Origin: Aeromonas allosaccharophila
GTDB taxonomy: Bacteria; Pseudomonadota; Gammaproteobacteria; Enterobacterales; Aeromonadaceae
DNA length: 64,000 nucleotides
Assembly: GCF_000819685.1 (NCBI RefSeq)
Contig: NZ_CDBR01000095.1
Coordinates: forward strand, 1-64,000
Direction of reading: 5' to 3'
In this document: positions 59,646 through 64,000 of the stretch, one piece after another
Position numbering within the stretch: position 1 is the first letter of the stretch
Layout of the letters: the number at the start of each line of letters is the position of its first letter
Notes under the pieces: generated by a model
Databases searched by the model: none
What the model saw: the letters and a program-made list of their open reading frames with translations, nothing else
What the model was told of the DNA's origin: nothing
Program-made: the position numbers and the translations under genes

Positions 59646-60059
59646 TCAGTGCGGTTGCCCGCTGATCTCCTCCTGGGGCTTGTGTTGCCACACAGCACCG
59701 AGCAGCAGCTTGAGCAGCAGTCCGGGCGGGTTGTCCAGCAGCTTGCCCGACTCCAGCAGCAGCTGGCCATCGGCGCGAAACCCGAGGCTGGCATCGATGG
59801 TGCCATCCTCCGAGACCACCTGGATCAGGCCATGAAGGGCTGAGCGCTCACCGGGCTGACAGCGCAGCCGCAGTTCGCGGGGTTCCCCCAGCAGGGTGAA
59901 GGCGCGGCTCAGCGGGGGCGAGTCTTCATAATCGGGCCAGTTGAAGAAGTGATACTGCTCGGCCAGGGCGCCCGCCTGCTGGCAGAACTGGTCGAACAGC
60001 TGCCCGATCGCCTGATACTCCTGATCGAGTCGTTGTGCCTGCTCTTCAATCCGTTTCAT
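59646..60059 (-). CDS. uncharacterised 137-aa cytosolic protein
   Basis: This protein starts at ATG 60059 behind AAGGAG and has normal local codon use. It has a helical N-terminal third (RIEEQAQRLDQEYQAIGQLFDQF) and then a mixed alpha/beta part with RELRLRCQPGERSALHGLIQVVSEDG. It has no membrane segment, Cys pair or known catalytic motif. I do not recognise the family. It converges on the CDF gene and is divergent from pulA. Confidence 0.75.
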   Translation of the reverse strand: MKRIEEQAQRLDQEYQAIGQLFDQFCQQAGALAEQYHFFNWPDYEDSPPLSRAFTLLGEPRELRLRCQPGERSALHGLIQVVSEDGTIDASLGFRADGQLLLESGKLLDNPPGLLLKLLLGAVWQHKPQEEISGQPH

Positions 60060-60321
60060 TGTTTACTCCTTGTCTATCCACTTGATCAGACATTGCTTTT
60101 CTGACCCCGTGACTGCCGTTTTCCAGATATGAGGCCAAATGGCCGCGAGGTCTGTGAGCCGGATCGAAGTTTCAATCTGAAAACGTTATCTTGTTGAAAC
60201 TGGATGGTTTTTTTGCCCTTCCGCTCACATTTGAATCGATTGCCGCTGATTAATATGGCACCGCCTGGCAACGACCGGGTGCTCGACTATCGAGACTAAC
60301 TACAGCGGGAATTATAAAAAT

Positions 60322-64000
<3,679 letters not shown>

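Overview
This window looks like chromosomal DNA of an Aeromonas-like gammaproteobacterium. The basis is the high-GC coding style, enteric/Vibrio-type housekeeping proteins (HemL, ErpA, MetJ/MetB/MetL, GlgA/GlgC, CysTWA/CysB, TyrB, RsmC), a Vibrio/Aeromonas-type GbpA chitin-binding monooxygenase behind a c-di-GMP riboswitch, and a secreted pullulanase lipoprotein. The assignment rests on family recognition only, because no search could be run. I see no prophage, no CRISPR array, and only one clear mobile locus at the left edge.

Layout: 1-0.76 kb holds an IS3-family element cut by the window start and inserted into the 5' part of a second (IS1595-like) transposase gene, next to tRNA-Ser(UGA). 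0.9-8 kb carries a DsbA-like protein, a TauE/SafE permease, a membrane protein, hemL, clcA, a coiled-coil membrane protein and erpA. 8-10.3 kb carries a NhaC antiporter, a small membrane protein under a perfect Fur box, and a stand-alone ComFB protein. 10.4-11.1 kb is a five-copy tRNA-Leu(CAG) array. 11.1-15 kb is glgCA and rsmC. 15-16.2 kb is dapA, preceded by a lysine-rich leader peptide and an intrinsic terminator. 16.2-19.4 kb carries a CYTH/CHAD triphosphatase and a DUF47-pit phosphate pair. 19.4-23.6 kb is metBL divergent from metJ, with met boxes between them. 23.7-30.4 kb carries a serine transporter, cysQ-nudE, yrfG, several small membrane proteins, an acetyltransferase and an MgtC/DUF4010 protein. 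30.6-36.4 kb is the sulfate-uptake cluster sbp-hydrolase-cysTWA-cysB. 36.4-40 kb is gbpA with its riboswitch and a chemoreceptor. 40.3-42.1 kb is an M3 peptidase. 42.7-46.5 kb is a three-gene operon: a TackOD1 zinc-ribbon/degenerate GGDEF protein, a GT2 glycan synthase and a membrane-fusion protein. 46.6-48.8 kb holds a 46-aa membrane peptide, a zinc-ribbon protein and a ferric-reductase-like protein. 48.8-55.8 kb carries a tricorn-like protease, an L,D-transpeptidase, the YjjI/YjjW glycyl-radical pair and a DUF1820 protein. 55.8-60 kb carries a LysR regulator, tyrB, an RcnR/DmeR repressor divergent from a His-rich CDF exporter, and a small unknown protein. 60.3 kb to the end is pulA, cut by the window edge.

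Two items stand out. The first is a probable lysine-codon attenuator in front of dapA: a short peptide with four Lys codons in six, then a terminator, upstream of the first committed enzyme of lysine synthesis. The second is the TackOD1-GT2-HlyD operon, which has the domain layout expected of a glycan synthase with a periplasmic adaptor and a degenerate c-di-GMP-type regulatory domain. Three loci (GbpA riboswitch, ComFB, degenerate GGDEF) point to a cyclic-dinucleotide theme, though that link is inference.
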